From Diphasiastrum complanatum (lineage: Eukaryota; Streptophyta; Lycopodiopsida; Lycopodiales; Lycopodiaceae): a stretch of 64,000 nt of DNA. Location: NCBI GenBank assembly GCA_029204225.1, contig CM055095.1, positions 42,557,723 to 42,621,722 of the forward strand, read 5' to 3'. The translations under genes and the position numbers were made by a program. Under the pieces are notes generated by a model. It saw only the letters and a program-made list of their open reading frames with translations. It was not told where the DNA came from and searched no databases. This document shows positions 1-11,969 of the stretch, piece after piece. The number at the start of each line of letters is the position of its first letter. Position 1 is the stretch's first letter.

Positions 1-127
1 TCTTTGTACTTGCTTATTAGTGTGAATATAAAGTTTGTGGGAGAGCAATTCTGTTGTCTTGTCTGATTGCACTTGATGTTGTGGTGTGGTGATTGATTTG
101 GTCGGGTTTTAAGCTATATTCTCAACT
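1..127 (+). mobile_element. 3' end of an LTR (left part outside window)
   Basis: The sequence runs directly into a consensus primer-binding site at 128-139, so it should be the 3' end of a 5' LTR of a plus-strand LTR retrotransposon. No gag follows; a Transposase_24 relic starts within about 100 bases, so the element was cut just after its PBS. The LTR start lies outside the window. The exact LTR end, near the CTCA at 121-124, is inferred. Confidence 0.55.
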
Positions 128-139
128 TGGTATCAGAGC
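128..139 (+). promoter_or_regulatory. LTR-retrotransposon primer-binding site
   Basis: TGGTATCAGAGC is the exact complement of the 3' end of plant initiator Met-tRNA and is the usual minus-strand primer site of plant copia and many gypsy elements. Confidence 0.8.
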
Positions 140-214
140 CCTTATTTTGGAACAAGACTTTTTTAAAAATGGTGTGATCAACCTGGAGAATCAAAATCCA
201 GAATTATGTAGGAG

Positions 215-920
215 TTGCGGGAAGGATTATCGCAAGAAAATGAGCTCAATCCAGAAGCCATATCAAAAGTTATGAGCAAATGGATTCGACATAAGAGGAA
301 TGTCGTGTGGGACACGCTTTGGGCAGGCAAGTCAAAAGCTACCTGGTGTTCCAAGCTAGATTGGAAGGCCTACAAGGATGAGGCCAAAGATCCAAAAAAA
401 TATCACTTGTAGAAGGAGACTATGATGAGTAGGATGACCCTTGGCAAGGGGAATCCTAAGTTAGGATCTAGTGGAAAGGCAGGCCTATAGGCCCAGATGG
501 TATGTAATTCATTTATATTCTACAATGCATTCTTTACTGTCATTGCATATGAATTAATTCGTGGTAAAAACTATAACTTGTCATTCATTTTTGTTGTTTT
601 TTTACAACATCACAACTTTGGATGCTCTCCATCGAAGGCTGAGTATGAAATTGCATTTTGCGATTCATACGTTGGTTTGGTGGCAAAGCTAGCTCGTCAG
701 GGCATCCACCCCATAGTGAGTTATATTCATCATTGTGTTCATCAAATTTATTTATATCCATATATCATTAGTAGATTGATCTTTGGTCAAAAACTTACCA
801 TTGTCATATTTGTTGTTTGTGTTTATGCAGGCACATGCAGCGCCAGCTCCAAATGCAGAGCATGTCGCATCTACTGATCAAGGTGATGACGACACGAGTG
901 CCTCTACCGAGGAGTATTAG
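215..920 (+). pseudogene. Transposase_24 (TNP1-like, En/Spm) relic, copy 1
   Basis: Three blocks line up with the better copy at 7.84-8.91 kb. Exon-like block 1 (about 240-505) encodes a conserved run containing MSKWIRHKRN, TWCSKLDW and GNPKLGSSGKAG. Block 2 (about 615-715) encodes AEYEIAFCDSYVGLVAKLA, and block 3 (about 832-918) ends in an acidic tail and a TAG stop. Introns are bounded by GT after 505 and TGCAG before 832. This is the conserved C-terminal region of plant Transposase_24 proteins, the second, DNA-binding-type protein of CACTA elements. The 5' part is missing, there are stops at the end of block 1, and an LTR fragment abuts it. Family assignment rests on motif recall and the internal match. 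Confidence 0.55.
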
Positions 921-1277
921 TGTATAATAAAGTGTAGTTTTATTTTTTTGTTTTCAGATATGTATAGCATCGTGATGTATTGTACATGAGATGGAAAGTC
1001 TCACAACATTATGACGTAATATAACGTTCGAATTTTGAGATTACGTTCAAATTTCAATGGTTTTGATTTGTCAATATTTGTGAATGAACCCTAAAATGTA
1101 AAAAACGTTTCAAACTTGTTTATAGAAAACGTTTCAAGGTTGTTAGACTTTTTAAAACTTCGTTCATTAATGAATTTATCATTCATAGTATGCATAACAC
1201 TTAATGTAATTAACGACAAGCTAGATCTTTAACCCTAAACTGCATTACATTATGAACACCTATCACATGCATCCTTG

Positions 1278-1285
<8 letters not shown>

Positions 1286-1315
<30 letters not shown>
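1286..1315. repeat. (AG)n microsatellite
   Basis: An almost pure AG dinucleotide run of about 30 bases in otherwise AT-rich non-coding DNA. About 365 bases to its left (921-1285) hold no recognisable gene. Confidence 0.95.
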
Positions 1316-1320
<5 letters not shown>

Positions 1321-1349
1321 GATCATTTATGCTAGATGAAAGAAACATG

Positions 1350-2350
1350 ACTCTTTTCACAAATCACTACTTTTTTAAATTATAGTAGACCTATATGTTG
1401 GTCTTGTCACATTCTACATCCCTTCATAGTGGAGTGGTATCTTCATTATCAATTCAACTTGACTCGTTAGGATCCTCCATTAAGGGCAATTGACTCACCT
1501 TGTCATTCTATGTGGATTGATTTTCACCACTTTCAACATCATCATACTCATGCATCTCATGATAAATCACGTCCCGACCATTATAGTGCACCCTTGCCTT
1601 TGTATCATAGCATTTGTATACTTTGACCTTGTCATCACACCTAAAAATATGCATTTTATTGATTGTGTATCCAATTTAATTCTAATCTGCTCAAATATGT
1701 GTATTTATGCCCTACAACCAAACACTCTAATTTTGTATGGTTTTTATTGGTCCACACAAATATGTAAGCACAAGTTCATAAATTTTCTTTACACATCCTA
1801 CACCCTTTTTGAACTTCTCTTGACGTTTTTTGCCATGGATTCAAAATTTAAGTAGCCTATTCATCAATGCCCCATATGATTTTATAGCAGCAAAGACCAT
1901 GTCAACCTACATTGCCCAACTACAAATGCATAAAAACTATAAACTTCATAGCTTGTTTCTTAAAATCCATCAAAAACAACCCTAAATTGATGATCCATGT
2001 CCTTAACAAGACATTTATCTTTGTGAAATTACACCTTCATGGTTTGATTTGTAATCACACAAAGTGACAGTAATTTTTCCTTTAAGCCTGGTACATAATT
2101 TGCATTGTCAATATGGCTTATTTTGCCAATAAATAACTGGACTAATACTATACCTATTCCACAAATCTAACGTTCCTCTACATTAGGTTGTGCAAACCTG
2201 TTGCCATTTTCAAAAGGGCTAAATTGGCTAAACGACTATTTACTTCTAGTCATATGTCTCATGGCACCCGAATCAATGTACCATCTACAATTATCATTGT
2301 TGTGTGATATTAGTGTTAATATGAACATGTGTAGTTGATCATTGTAGTGG
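1350..2350 (-). mobile_element. Copia element E, copy 1 (protease to integrase relic)
   Basis: On the minus strand, from right to left, the relic reads the protease active site WYIDSGAMRHMT (about 2240-2300), then the post-protease segment NYVPGLKEKLLSL, then the end of integrase with RVFGCRAYIHI, KLDTQSIKCIF and DVIYHEM (about 1520-1740). This is the standard copia pol order with the catalytic integrase core missing and many stops and frameshifts. The plus-strand reading frames here are shadows of this pol. The same family recurs at 52.4-53.4 and 60.7-61.7 kb, and the left edge is shared with 61.33 kb. Sequence from 2350 to about 2880 may be gag leader. It holds a short tandem repeat of AGCACCATCTCTATCTCCA near 2668 but no readable gene. 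Confidence 0.75.
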
Positions 2351-2879
2351 GTATTTTCTCATTAGAGAAAATATGGGCCCAAAGAGGGCCCTATTAGATA
2401 TGCCATGTAGGAGAGAGAAAATATACCAATAAAGTGATTAAAATATCATTTTCTAATTTCTTTATGCATCTGCCCACACTACTTTCTATGTATATGGATG
2501 CTCCTTATTTTAGTCACATCAAACTTCACTGGTGTTTAACCACAATTAAAGTATAATTTTCAAAATGCTGAAATATTCCCTCCCAATAGTTGGGAACACT
2601 CAAAAATTTGAATTAGGAGTGACAACATTTTAGAAACATAGCCTACGCCATCTCTATCTCCAGGGTAGCACCATCTCTATCTCCAAGGTCGAACAAGTGT
2701 TTAGCACCATCTCCAGCTTTGTTATTGCCATTGTGTTGTTTGTTACTATACTATTGTACTGATGACAAAGCTTTATCATCTTCATGTGGATCTATCACTA
2801 GAATATGCTCCGCTCAGGACAATAAATTCAAAGCAACCCAAATTGTCAACTTCTGATATGATCCGATACAGGGAAGAAA

Positions 2880-5525
2880 AGTTAAAGCATATAGATTTAT
2901 GGTCATAAAAAACATTGTATCCTATTGATCCATATCACTCAATGCTACATCCAGATTTTCATTCGATGAGTTAATTAATAATCTATATGTGTCATGGCAA
3001 ACATGGCCTTTTGGGTTACTGTGAGAATTTGATGCTCTATGGGAATGCACATTCAATGCAAAAAATACATTATTTGGAAGAGGAATCAAGGAAAATATCA
3101 AAGGAGTGCAAAGAAAAATCTACAAAGTTGAAAACTCGTCTAGAAGAAAATGAGATGTTCAAGAAAGAGATCCAAAGGTTGAAATATTCTTTGCATCATT
3201 TTACAACTAGTAATGATGAGATAAAAATTGCATTTCAATCCTTGCGTATCTCATATTTGTCTCTTGTTAAAGATATGGATGTGCTCAACAAAAAGGTCAG
3301 AAGCAACAAGAGGAAAAGACTGGTAACCAAGGATATATGTGATCTATCATCCAGAGGAGGATATAGAAAAAGACAAATCTGTGCATTCAAGTAAGTTATA
3401 GCTTATTTGGTAAGGAACTTTGTGATTCAATCATAATCACTAGTTATGTTATTTATTAAATTCAACTTTCTATTGATTTTTTTATTATGCTGCTGTGAAT
3501 ACTATGAGTGTCCTAATTTCTACTGATATTTTCATGAACATTATGTTTGCAATGCAGATTAGCATTGGTTGTTGAAGACCATTTGGCCGATGAGATTTCC
3601 ATTGGAAACTCACTGGGTTCTATCTTGACTTCTAAATCTATGAAATCAACATTAAACAATAACAAAATAAAAAAGATTAAGGCTTCAGTTACTGATAGCA
3701 TTACGAATGTTGGCAAAATATTAGACACTGCATTGGTTAAGGAGACATGTGATTTTCTAGCATGAGTAGAGAAGCATATGCAACAATGTTTAAGATGATA
3801 GAGGATGCATTTGCACAGGTAAGTATTAAGAAGTTTCCAATCCCACGACCATTTCATCTTTTGAAAAAAAGACATCCTAAACCAAGGTATGCAGACAATA
3901 GTTGGTAATCCATCTCATATCAATGAAGCGTTTTTCACGAAAGGAGAATGTTAGCATATAACAATTCCAACAATCTATTTATTGATATTAATCAGCTACT
4001 AACATTCATCATAAATTTGTATGATATTACAAATGAGAATGTCAATAACAAGTTGATAGTTGTTCTCAAGTTAGATGAGTCTGAAATTATAAAAGGACAA
4101 AACATGGAGAGAGTCAGTCTTACAATCATGAATGGAACACTTCCAAATTCAAAAGACTCAGAAAGCCTCAACTTCAATGTTCAATCATAAAATGATATAT
4201 GGTGGTTGGCAGCATTTCATGTATAGTAGTTCTTTCGCATAATTAATAGGGTTAATCATTTTAATATGGATTTCATTTGGGAAATCTTCTTTATGCTGAT
4301 ATTATTCAGCTAAATCATGTTTTCGTTTTATGTTATAGGTGATGAAAGAAGACCATGACATTCTCTCATGGATATTTAATAGAACGTCGTATCCTGCAAC
4401 CATAAAAAATCATATGGAGTGAGTTCCACTCAACATTCCTAGAATTGGCACTTTCAAGATATAATGGCATTTAGCAAGAGATCTAAAGACATTAAAATGT
4501 ATGTTCAATGTATCCCATGGTGCTAACTCTAAACACCCTTGTTTGTATTGCATGAAGACAACAAAAGACATGACAAAGAGTGTAGAAATATAAAGAGATC
4601 TTGAAGATCCTAATTGGAAACCCGTACTACTGATTCCTCTTCGAATATTCATATTTGTACATTGCATGCAGAGGTGCGTATAATAGAAAAAATAATATAT
4701 CTTCACATCTTGTTTGCATGGAATTCCGAGCCAAAGGCAGCTGTGAAGGAAGCTATTTCCATATTAGAGGATGTGTTGTCTAAAGCAGGCTTACATAAAG
4801 GCCACGTTAAAATAAAAAAAGACGACAAGCTATCAGGTATAACAAGAAATATTCCATGCAAGTCGAGCATTGGAGGATCCAAAGCTCGTAGATTTTTATC
4901 AAATTATTCTGGCAAAGAATCCAAGATTCAATACTCAGTTTGGAAAGAGATAATAGCTGCAACTCAAGATTTCGAAGAAGAAGGTCCTACTCGTGTACAC
5001 AAAGTAAAAGTTTGGAGAAAATTACACAACGTGGTGGAATACTTGAGAAAAGATAAATTTTCAAACACTGATGTACAAATAATATAGAAAACACCTAGTA
5101 AATTTGTGGATGCAGTTTGAAGTGCATGGGGTTTAGATCATATAACTCATTATATGGTAAGATTTTGATGCTGCACTAGTGTAGACAAACATGTGCAATT
5201 AATTTAGATACTTTTGGTAATAATTTGTATTTTGTTTTTATGACATGCAGCACATATTACGACATCATTCGACATTCTTTGCAAGAAATTGTGAAAGCCT
5301 TAGCATATAGTCATCGCAAGGAATGGAAAAATCTCATTGGCAAGCAAGAGCGGCATTTCATAAAAGTACAGAACATGGTGGGACTAGCATAAAGAACAGT
5401 TATTATTGCAACTTTTCCAATGGTTCCATAGAAGAATCCAAATTCGTCATAATACAAAATCGACGGATTATAAAAAAAATTCAAAAAGCATGCAAATTTA
5501 TACAAGCCAATAGGCAATAGACACA
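2880..5525 (+). pseudogene. Unclassified DDE-like transposase gene, copy 1
   Basis: A multi-exon plus-strand gene, homologous exon by exon to 44.2-46.5 kb. In order: KHIDLW and TLYPIDP start; a HGLLGYCE motif followed by a coiled-coil (3000-3395); an exon from 3558 matching SLGSILTSKS; MSREAYATMFKMI (about 3764); KLIVVLKLDESEIIKG (4050-4100); DLKTLKCMFNVSHGANSKHP then CLYCM (about 4480-4555); THYM; and a last exon after a clean TGCAG acceptor at 5250 with QGMEKSHWQAR and KSTEHGG. Candidate acidic residues are the D of KLDES, the D of RDLKTL and the E of LHAEVRIIEK, with a CxxC insertion between. That layout resembles RNase H-fold DDE transposases. I do not recognise a named family. Several frameshifts and stops (for example after CDFL near 3765, after NFNVQS at 4190, at 5087) show it is decayed. 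Confidence 0.6.
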
Positions 5526-6080
5526 CAGAGAGATTTTGTATATTATATGAAAATTTTACAAAGTTCGGTTATCCAATATCTACTTTGCTTTGACACTTTC
5601 TCTAATAGAAGTTGCAATTTAGAATCATACAACAATTTCCTTCTCTCATAGGAATCCAAAAGCTCTTAGTTTTCATGCTTACTCAGATCAACATAGACTG
5701 CATACAATGCAAAATGAGATTATCTGAGCATGGAATTCACTGGACCATATCCTAAAATCTTAAGTGCAACATTTTTCTTAACAAAAATTATTTTATGCGC
5801 CCTATTAAAATTATGTCCTCCAAGGAAATGAGAAAGTGCCTTGATTGCCATAATCATTGTATCACCATCTTGATGAAACTTTAAATGAACACTTATCTCA
5901 TTATTCTTGAAGAACTTCGAATAATCCCTAGTGCATGATCTCTTGAAAATTCTCCAGCAAAGGATTTTTGCCCACCATCAAGCAAAATCATCAAGAAAAA
6001 TTGTTTTCTTAAATGAAAAAATGCAAAGTAATCTCCAGTATAAAATCTAACATTACGGATCTATTAGTACAAGATAAGAT
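5526..6080 (-). pseudogene. Unrecognised minus-strand coding relic
   Basis: Between the DDE-like transposase and the CACTA relic, the minus strand carries a protein-like stretch: RDYSKFFKNNEISVHLKFHQ, then DGDTMIMAIKALSHFLGG and HKIIFVKKNVALKI (about 5740-5960). Frames change and stops occur, so it is not intact. I do not recognise the family. It is not present beside the second CACTA copy, so it belongs either to the transposase's 3' flank or to an independent insertion. Confidence 0.3.
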
Positions 6081-6081
6081 A

Positions 6082-7430
6082 CATGGAATCCAATTCACTA
6101 TTTTTTATTTCTTTTGAGAAAATCCACCTACGAGATTGATAGTACATTAGGTTGTTTAACACATAAAAATATTGAAATAACACATATTTATACAAGTGCT
6201 TAAGAAAATATACAAACCTAATCATCGATGACAAATTGTAAAGCGTATTTTGTATGTCATCGTTGAAGAGACCTTGAATAGAAAGTGGAAGTATGAATTG
6301 CAACATCTTATGCCAATCATGCGATTTCAATCCACTTAATTTACCGTCTTTGGTAAATGATTTGCATAAAGAATGTGCGTAGCTTGTTGGAGTTCTCATT
6401 TGTTTTATGACATGTTTAACATATGAGGGTTGCTCTTTTGTAAGAATCCACGACACGTTAGGTAGAATCTCATCTCCACCTTCGGTGTATTGAATCCAAT
6501 AGGGTCTTTTCACATCGGCCACTTATAGATTTTTACGTGTTGTGGAGTTGTCTTTTATGCCAATGATATGGTTCCATAAGGATTCACCGACGTTTTTGAA
6601 TGTGTGCATAGGATCCAATAGATGGTTTATCAATAAATTCCTCCAATAGGGTAATCTATGAAAAATGGACAACCGTTTCATACCATCAATGGATTCAATC
6701 AATTAACTTAATATAAATACACTATAAAGTATAATAGTTATGCATTAAGTACCCAAATAAAGATGTCACGCTACGATCACTCCATGTGTATGTTGCTTGA
6801 AGGTTTAGAATAAGAACTGACGTAGCTAGTCTCGAAATGGATGCTCCAAGATATAGAGGAGTGTTTGCCTCCTTGCGTACTATAATCTCGTCTTCATCCA
6901 TCTCAAATTGTTCGTGATCTCTGTTTTCATTAGAAGACGCATGCATATCATCATTCTCATTTGTTTTAAAGTAGGATTCAAACATGTTGTGCATTGCTTC
7001 ATCCTGTTGCACCTCATCATCATAATCATTAGAATCAAGCTGATTACTCTTTTTTCCAATTGTATTTGCCTCTTCAATTTGTTTCATTCTTTGTTTTCTC
7101 ATGTCTATCAAAATTTGATGTTGATTGTAACTAAACATGGATGGATTAACTCCATGAAATGGCATTCGATATATTGGCTACACACATGAAACAAATTCCA
7201 TAAGTGACATATATAGATTGATGAAGATTATAATAAAAGACAATCATATAAAGTTAACAAACCTCAATGTCTTCCAAATTCGATGGTTGACCTTTCTCTT
7301 TTTGTTCAAACTTCCACAAATGATTTTCAACAATGCGTCTTTCACGCATCTTTTGTCCATCACACTTGAGGCATGTGCACCATATTTTATTTTGAAAATA
7401 ATTTTTCTATGAAAAACAAATATCAAGTAC
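6082..7430 (-). pseudogene. CACTA (En/Spm) TNPD transposase relic, copy 1
   Basis: Read right to left: a transposase-associated zinc-binding segment with CTCLKC and ENHLWKF (7270-7390), then FHGVNPSMFSYNQ (about 7110-7155), an acidic linker, and PLYLGASISRLATSVLILNL (about 6780-6850), which begins the Transposase_21 domain. The sequence then jumps straight to SIFHRLPYWRNLLINHLLDP and MHTFKN (6580-6670), then LSGLKSHDWHKMLQFILPLS (about 6270-6340), the start of DUF4218. The catalytic core between the linker and LPYW is absent, so this protein cannot be an active transposase. The DUF4218 half is cut at 6082, where similarity to copy 2 (16.1-17.9 kb) ends. TNPD-type proteins bind and cut CACTA termini. 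Confidence 0.85.
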
Positions 7431-7842
7431 ATGTCACTTTAGCACAATAGTTTAACTTATAATAACAAAGTCTTTATGAACAAGAAAATATGCATGTTTA
7501 TTACTTACCCTATTAACTTGAGTAGTGTCGTCATCGCTAGACTGATCTGAATGTAATTCATCTCGTTGTGATAAACTGCATGTATGCACAAGTACAAAAC
7601 ACAAATAACATAGAATTATTGTATGATTCTGATGTTCTAATTTTTAGATAGTACTATTCTTATACGTTGTCGCTTATATGATTCTTTTGCATCTTGGTGC
7701 AGGCTCTAAATGCATATCTCTCTTCGTTTGTTATCACAAGTATGAAAGTCCCACTCCAATATGCATTCAAGTTCTGTAGTTGATTTTCTTTTCTACTTCA
7801 TTTCAATATATTAGGTTTTATTGTAATGTATTGTATGTTTAT

Positions 7843-8909
7843 GAATGTAGTAATCATGTCGGGGTCAGTGGTGAAAGCTCGGGAAACTATGTTAAAAATT
7901 TATATGAATCATTAACTCCTGAGCAAAAAGCAAAACTACAAAGTATGCTTAGCCTAGATGAGGGTGGTCCCTCACAAGCGGCCGCGGCTCCCGCCCCCAC
8001 CGAAGAGTCATCCACAAATCCTTATTATGACGTGGATCCTCAAGGTAATATAATCCCCAATAGAAAAGGGAACAGGTGTTGACAAACTCATAGATTCCGG
8101 ATAGCAAAATCTTATTCAAGCAGCCAACGGCTTAGGGTGGTTTTGGACCAGCTCTATTCTTTATGCCAATGCCATTTTGGTGATAGATTGTTTAGTAAAT
8201 GGTTCAAAAAACCTGCCGCCGATAAACGACAGGTTATTGGTACCTTTCATGACGAATTTCAACAAGAAGAGGAATTCGAGGAGAAGGAAATTCATAAGCA
8301 TATGAGCTTATGGATTAGGTATCATCGTGATATGGCACGACGAGCTTATAGGGACGGGCAATCCAAGCCCTCCTGGTGTTCAAGAAATGATTGGAACCGT
8401 GTAAAAACAGATGAACGAATACCAGATTAATACAAGATCCAGAAAGATGATGTGGTTGCTAGGATGCATGGGATAGGCAATCCTAGGTTGGGCTCGACCG
8501 GAAAGGCGGGATTGCCAGGAAGCATGGTAAGTGAACTTACACTACTCTTATAGTTTATCTTTGATTTCATATGCTTTTATTTTTTAATATGCATTATGAC
8601 TAGCTACTCCAACGTAGCCCTAAATTAATTTTAACTTAAATTGAATGCATGAATGGTTGGCGGACTATAGACGTCTGCCAACTAAGGATGAATACGAATT
8701 TGCCTTCAAGGAAGCATACGACGCATTAGTCAACAAACTAAAGAGCGAGGGTCATCCTCCAAATGTAAATACTAGTTTTTGTATTCATACTGATGTGGTT
8801 TGTATTCCAGCATCAATTTTATTTAATTTAATACGATCAAGCATTAAATATTAATGTAGTTTGTTTGCTTGTGTCATGCAGACTGGACGTCATGACGACG
8901 ACGAGTAGA
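7843..8909 (+). pseudogene. Transposase_24 (TNP1-like) gene of the CACTA element, copy 2
   Basis: Divergently placed next to the TNPD relic, as expected for the second gene of a CACTA element. Exon 1 (about 7843-8080) encodes a start with LYESLTPEQKAKLQSMLS and a Pro/Ala-rich linker. The conserved block runs 8137-8430 (DRLFSKWFKK, then MSLWIRYHRDMARRAYRD, PSWCSRNDW) and continues past one stop into ARMHGIGNPRLGSTGKAG before a GTAAGT donor at about 8527. The next exon (about 8645-8765) has RLPTKDEYEFAFKEAYDALV, and the last begins after a TGCAG at 8881 and stops at 8909. At least one frameshift (near 8080) and one stop (8430) break it. TNP1/TNPA-like proteins bind subterminal repeats; none was recognised with certainty here. 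Confidence 0.65.
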
Positions 8910-9335
8910 TTAGGTTTATAAATTTTAGTTAATGTTAGATCTAGAAAGACTCATGCGACATTAAAACACCAATTTTGTAATACATTGATTGATATTATGA
9001 ATATATTCTTATTGCAAATGATCGTGCTATATTGCCATTGCTTTTATATGTGCAATGTTTTTTTTTTTTAAATTGCAATATCGAATATCAATATCATATA
9101 TAAAAATCTAAATGAAATTTATGATGTGCATGAATCAATGCAATAAAGTATTGTCATTCATAATGGACATGAAGTAATGCAATAAAATATAGAATGAAAA
9201 GTACCTCATGCTTAGCTTGTTGTTTGATCCAAATGTTGAATGCAACTCAAAAATATTGTTTCAAAAACAATTCATGAACATCGCTTTTCCAAGAACCCAA
9301 CTCCAAGAACAACATTTTTATTTTTTATTTTACCT

Positions 9336-9412
9336 AATTTGGGACGTCGGAATCTGACATCAACACGTGTCAGACAGACGTTGGATAGACGTCGGGGACC
9401 TCCTTTTCATAA
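9336..9412 (+). repeat. Left cluster of GTCGGA-type motifs
   Basis: GACGTCGGAATCTGACATC followed by CACGTGTCAGAC, GACGTTGGAT and GACGTCGGGG. The same motif family recurs densely at 11.08-11.43 kb, on the other side of the microsatellite block. The gap from 8910 to 9335 shows no gene. Confidence 0.6.
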
Positions 9413-9659
9413 ATGTAGACATGTTACATGTAGGATTTTTTACTATGTTAGATAACATATTCCAATAATAAAACATATTGAAACAACACAAACTCACCGG
9501 TAAACTCACTCGAAGCTTAAATGCAAACGTGCAATTGCTCGCTCTTTAAACGCTTGCTCTCTCTTTTTTGAATGTTTTTGTCACATGCACAAGCAATTAA
9601 AAAATAACACTGTATTACACAATTGAACCATTATTATAAGCAAATTCAAACATACAATT

Positions 9660-9790
9660 ACCATCAAACACTATCTAGTCATCTACTACTCTAAATCTTA
9701 ATCAAAACACACACTCACACACATACACACTTTCTCTCTCTCTCTCTCTCTCTCACTCTCTCTCTCTCTTTCTCTCTCTCTCTCTGTCTT

Positions 9791-9863
<73 letters not shown>

Positions 9864-9958
9864 TTATAAATCTAATATAAATTTTCTATCAAACACTATT
9901 TATTTATATATCACTCTTAAATACCCTAAACTAATGCATAATACAAAACACACACACA

Positions 9959-9996
<38 letters not shown>

Positions 9997-10127
9997 TTAA
10001 ATTCAAAATGCAAAACACAACACACACACACTTCCTCCCTCCCACCCCTCTCTCTCTCATCTTAAATTTTAAATGAAATGCAAAATGTTAAACACAAATA
10101 CACACACACACACAATCTATTCATCTA

Positions 10128-10161
<34 letters not shown>

Positions 10162-10900
10162 TTAAATCTTAAAACAATGTCAACTACTAAACATGTTCCC
10201 AAGAAAACACTCACTCTCTCTCTCTCTTTCTTTCATCTACCATTCTTAGTCCTAAATAAATATAAATCTAACAATCTATAATCTTAAATTCTAAATCAAT
10301 GCAGGATGTTAAACACACACACACACATCTTCTCTTTCTCTTTTTTTTTTTTCCTCTCTCTCACACATTATAATTTTAACAATCTATTACTACCCAACAC
10401 TATCTATATCTATTTGTCAAATAAACTAAATTATAGATCAATGCAAAATTCAAAACACATACACATCCTCTCAAACACACACATACACTATCTTAAATAA
10501 TTCTAACAATCTATTATAAACGGTGTTTATAATTTTCTATCAAACACTATTTATTTATCTATCACTCCTGTATCATTCTTAGTACTAAATAACTTTATTT
10601 TTCAAAAAAAGAACAAAACGCTCCAAAATCTTTCAATATCTTCAAGCATACATATACACTCCACCTCTTCTCTCTCTTTCTCTCTAACAAATTACAAATC
10701 TAATAATATATTATTACCAAACTATCCTAAATAATACTAATAATCTATTACAAGACCATTCAAAACCATATTCATACTAACAATATTCAAAACCATTTTA
10801 AATCAATGCAAAATTTAAAAACACATACACATATAATACACACACACACTCTCTATCTCTTTCTATCTTTCACACTCTCTATCTCTTCTCAAAACAAACA
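9660..10900. repeat. Compound CT/CA microsatellite minisatellite array
   Basis: About 1.2 kb of (CT)n and (CA)n tracts alternating with AT-rich spacers. The spacers repeat: variants of CAAACACTATTTATTTAT, TAAATCAATGCAAAATGTTA and TCTAACAATCTATTA recur at irregular spacing of roughly 100-250 bases. The long CT run is near 9797-9832 and CA runs follow at 9833-9860. Reading frames through the block are low-complexity artefacts. Confidence 0.9.
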
Positions 10901-11076
10901 AGCAGACACCAACCTCAAACAAACAAACAAAAAGCTAAACAAACAAGCACCAACCTCAAGCACTGATCTTCAAGCACTGATCTTCAAGCACCCTCAATCG
11001 CTCCAGAGATGTGTCAACATGCAAAAAATAAGAGTGAGAGAGAAGGCGCTGGATCGCGCAAATACAAAAAATGAAA

Positions 11077-11432
11077 CAAACGTCGGAATATGACGACTTC
11101 AAAACACATCGCAATCCGACATCCATGCCCATTCAGGCCCGGACGACAGGTACCAGATGTCGTGGACAAGCTTTCGGATTGCCAATGTGGACGTCGAATT
11201 CTGATGTCCACGTCGGATCACACGTATTTTTTTTTTAAAAAGCCATGCCAGGTGATATCCACGTTTGAATGTCGGAGTCTGACATGTCGGATTTCGATGT
11301 GCCTTTCAAAAATTGTTTGCCGCCCATATTTCTCGACCGCCGAACTCTGATTTTTGGATTTTTTACTGGGACGTCGTATTTCAATGTGTCGGATTGTGAC
11401 AGATTATGAAATTTCCCATGTCGAAATCTGCG
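11077..11432. repeat. Right cluster of GTCGGA-type motifs
   Basis: About ten degenerate copies of RYGTCGGAWTYTGAYRT on both strands, for example ACGTCGGAATATGACGA (11079), ACGTCGAATTCTGATGTC (about 11191), TGTCGGAGTCTGACATGTCGG (about 11270) and TGTCGGATTGTGAC (about 11388). Many contain or abut ACGTC/GACGT. Density and both-strand placement resemble subterminal binding-site arrays of CACTA elements, but no CACTA terminus was seen beside it. Confidence 0.5.
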
Positions 11433-11454
11433 CGATATGTTATTGTGGTCATGA

Positions 11455-11860
11455 CGGGTCCTATGATAAGGGAGTGCTTAAAGAAATCAGAGAATTTTGT
11501 TCATTCTTGTTCCAATGGAATTTCACTCTCTTTTTATTGAGTTCATGAAGAGGTGAAGCTATATGAGCAAAATATCGAATAAATTTCCTATAGTAAGAAC
11601 ATAAGCCTAGAAAGGATCAAATTTCATAAATGTTTCTAGGTTTTGTCCAATCTTTTAGAGCTTTGAGCTTGGAAGGGTCCATTTGGATTCCTTCTTTCGA
11701 AATCATATGTCCTAAGCAATGTACCTCTTCTAGGAAGAATTCACTTAGGATATCATCAAAGAATGTTTCCACAAATCGTCGATAAGGTCAAAAAATTTGT
11801 TCCATCATTCGATTGAATGTGGCAGGAGCATTGGTAAGACCAAAGGGATGTCGGATTATT
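11455..11860 (-). pseudogene. Ty3/gypsy reverse transcriptase relic
   Basis: Minus-strand reading gives HPFGLTNAPATFNRMMEQIF (about 11795-11850), a catalytic-box remnant FFDDIL, then EEVHCLGHMISKEGIQMDPS, SFLGLCSYYRKFIRYFAHIA and SPLHELNKKRVKFHW going left to about 11460. This is the palm-to-thumb region of a Ty3/gypsy RT running into its RNase H connection. The usual YxDD is changed to FFDD, a stop follows IF, and both ends are cut. Nothing else of the element is adjacent. Confidence 0.85.
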
Positions 11861-11969
11861 CTCCTACTAATCAACTAATCGACCTTCTAATCTTAGTCCA
11901 ATTCTTATCCAGACCTGCAGCCTTCATGATTTTACACAGTCTGCATAATTACTCAAAAACAGCTCACAA

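Noticed and set aside
1490-1855. Plus-strand 121-codon frame with membrane-like residues (also at 52.7-53.1 and 61.46-61.76 kb)
   Set aside because: It is the antisense shadow of copia E integrase/protease sequence; the hydrophobic look comes from reading the opposite strand.
9790-10500. Long frames rich in SLSLSL and THTHTH
   Set aside because: Translation of CT and CA microsatellites; no conserved residues and no start context.
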